Part shown: in pieces, positions 4,959 through 5,685 of the stretch | Numbering within the stretch: the first letter of the stretch is position 1 | Layout: every line of letters begins with the position of its first letter | NCBI GenBank assembly: GCA_007116445.1 | Contig: SKIM01000285.1 | Coordinates: 1-5,685 of the forward strand | Source of the DNA: Natronohydrobacter sp. | GTDB lineage: Bacteria > Pseudomonadota > Alphaproteobacteria > Rhodobacterales > Rhodobacteraceae | Direction: 5' to 3' | DNA length: 5,685 nt | Notes under the pieces: generated by a model | The model's input: only the letters and a program-made list of their open reading frames with translations | The model's database searches: none | What the model was told of the DNA's origin: nothing | Program-made: the position numbers and the translations under genes

Positions 4959-5685
4959 TCACCCCCGCCCTGACAGGGCGTAATCCCAGTAAAGCGCGCG
5001 CGCCTGCGCCCCGATCCGGGGCGGCCCCAGATCACGGTCCTGATAGCGCGCGATCGGCATGACCTTGGCAATATTGCCGGTCACGAAAATCTCCTCGGCC
5101 GCATCGAAATCAGCCAGCGTCAGCGCAGTCTCGATCACCTCGACCCCATCGGCGCGCAAGAGCGCGATCACCCGCTGGCGGGTTATTCCGTTCAGAAACA
5201 TTCCATTGGGCACAGGTGTGAACACAACCCCGTCGCGCACCATGAACACATTGGTCGACGCGGTTTCCGCCACATGCCCGTTCACATCCAGCGACAGCGC
5301 GTTGGAAAATCCCCGCGCCCGCGCCTCGGCCATGATGCGGGCATTATTCGCATAGAGCGACCCTGCCTTGGCCTCGGTCAGGGCCATGTCAGGGCGCGGG
5401 CGGCAGAAGGGCGAGACGGTCAGCGAAAACGCGCCCGGCTCTGGCATGGGCAGCGCTTCGATGCAGATCGCAAAGCCTGTCGATGCGGGTTCCGCGTCGA
5501 TGATGCCGGGGCAGCTTTCGCGCGACCACATCATCGGGCGCAGATAGAGCGCGGCGTCAGGCGCGAACATTTGGCACCCTTCCGCAAGCAGGCCCTGAAC
5601 TGTATCGGCATCGACCGGGGCGATCATGCCCATGGCTTGCGCCGAGCGGATGATGCGCGCGGAATGCAGGTCGAGATCGGGCCGC
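4959..5685 (-). CDS. Class IV aminotransferase, branched-chain amino acid aminotransferase type (partial, N-terminus beyond window)
   Basis: PLP-dependent fold-type IV aminotransferase, probably transferring the amino group between branched-chain amino acids and 2-oxoglutarate. The last 241 residues are visible; the frame remains open to the right edge, so the start and roughly 45-60 N-terminal residues are missing. Key marks are ALYLRPMMW, matching the YIRPL motif of IlvE proteins, and EAKAGSLYANNARIMAEARARGF with the Schiff-base Lys (AAG codon at 5367-5369). SLDVNGHVAETASTNVFMV follows, with the Glu that contacts the PLP ring nitrogen, and then FLNGITRQRVI with the phosphate-binding GIT. 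Internal Met codons such as 5633 are not the start, because homology-like sequence continues upstream of them. A D-amino acid aminotransferase or aminodeoxychorismate lyase is less likely given the YLRP motif. It may share a transcript with the oxidoreductase gene 73 bases downstream. Confidence 0.88.
   Translation of the reverse strand, partial: RPDLDLHSARIIRSAQAMGMIAPVDADTVQGLLAEGCQMFAPDAALYLRPMMWSRESCPGIIDAEPASTGFAICIEALPMPEPGAFSLTVSPFCRPRPDMALTEAKAGSLYANNARIMAEARARGFSNALSLDVNGHVAETASTNVFMVRDGVVFTPVPNGMFLNGITRQRVIALLRADGVEVIETALTLADFDAAEEIFVTGNIAKVMPIARYQDRDLGPPRIGAQARALYWDYALSGRG

Noticed and set aside
4886..5071. Upstream extension of the quinone oxidoreductase frame to 5071.
   Set aside because: It overlaps the aminotransferase 3' end, and a perfect AGGAGG is placed for the ATG at 4885.
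1..5685. CRISPR arrays, insertion sequences, tRNA genes, phage or defence genes.
   Set aside because: No regularly spaced repeats, terminal inverted repeats, transposase motifs or cloverleaf sequences were seen on either strand. Genes account for nearly all of the window.

Overview
This 5.7 kb window is GC-rich, gene-dense bacterial chromosome. The codon usage and the style of every recognisable protein suggest an alphaproteobacterium, most plausibly of the Rhodobacteraceae (Rhodobacter, Paracoccus or Roseobacter type). That placement is an inference from protein character, because the window holds no rRNA or other phylogenetic marker. No mobile element, tRNA, rRNA, CRISPR array or phage gene was seen.

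Left end (1-777): two small CrcB/FluC-type fluoride channel genes lie in tandem on the minus strand with a one-base TGATG stop/start overlap. The downstream copy is cut by the window edge. An AT-rich gap of 74 bases separates them from a divergent plus-strand gene. The gap carries a 9-base direct repeat with 11-base period that overlaps the first crcB start codon. Next (778-1518) is a plus-strand gene of 246 codons for a small Kdo/WaaP- or BUD32-like kinase with an unorthodox catalytic loop. It converges on katG, and a strong 11-bp hairpin between the two stops (1540-1565) can serve as terminator for both.

Middle (1591-3892): katG, a full-length bifunctional catalase-peroxidase on the minus strand, has all expected heme-pocket residues and the Met-Tyr-Trp adduct residues. 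Its start is best placed at 3756. The 136 bases upstream form an AT-rich regulatory gap with two short inverted repeats, one shaped like a LysR-family (OxyR-type) half-site. No oxyR gene is in the window.

Right end (3893-5685): on the minus strand are a zinc-independent NAD(P)H:quinone oxidoreductase of the PIG3/zeta-crystallin type and, 73 bases upstream of it, the C-terminal part of a class IV (branched-chain) aminotransferase that runs off the right edge. These two may be co-transcribed. No terminator is evident between the quinone oxidoreductase and katG.

Functionally the window reads as ordinary chromosomal housekeeping and stress defence: fluoride export, peroxide removal, quinone or enone reduction and amino acid transamination. 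I do not see a new multi-gene system. The points most worth a second look are the asymmetric pore motifs of the two CrcB subunits, the repeat at the crcB start, the atypical kinase motif and the palindromes upstream of katG.
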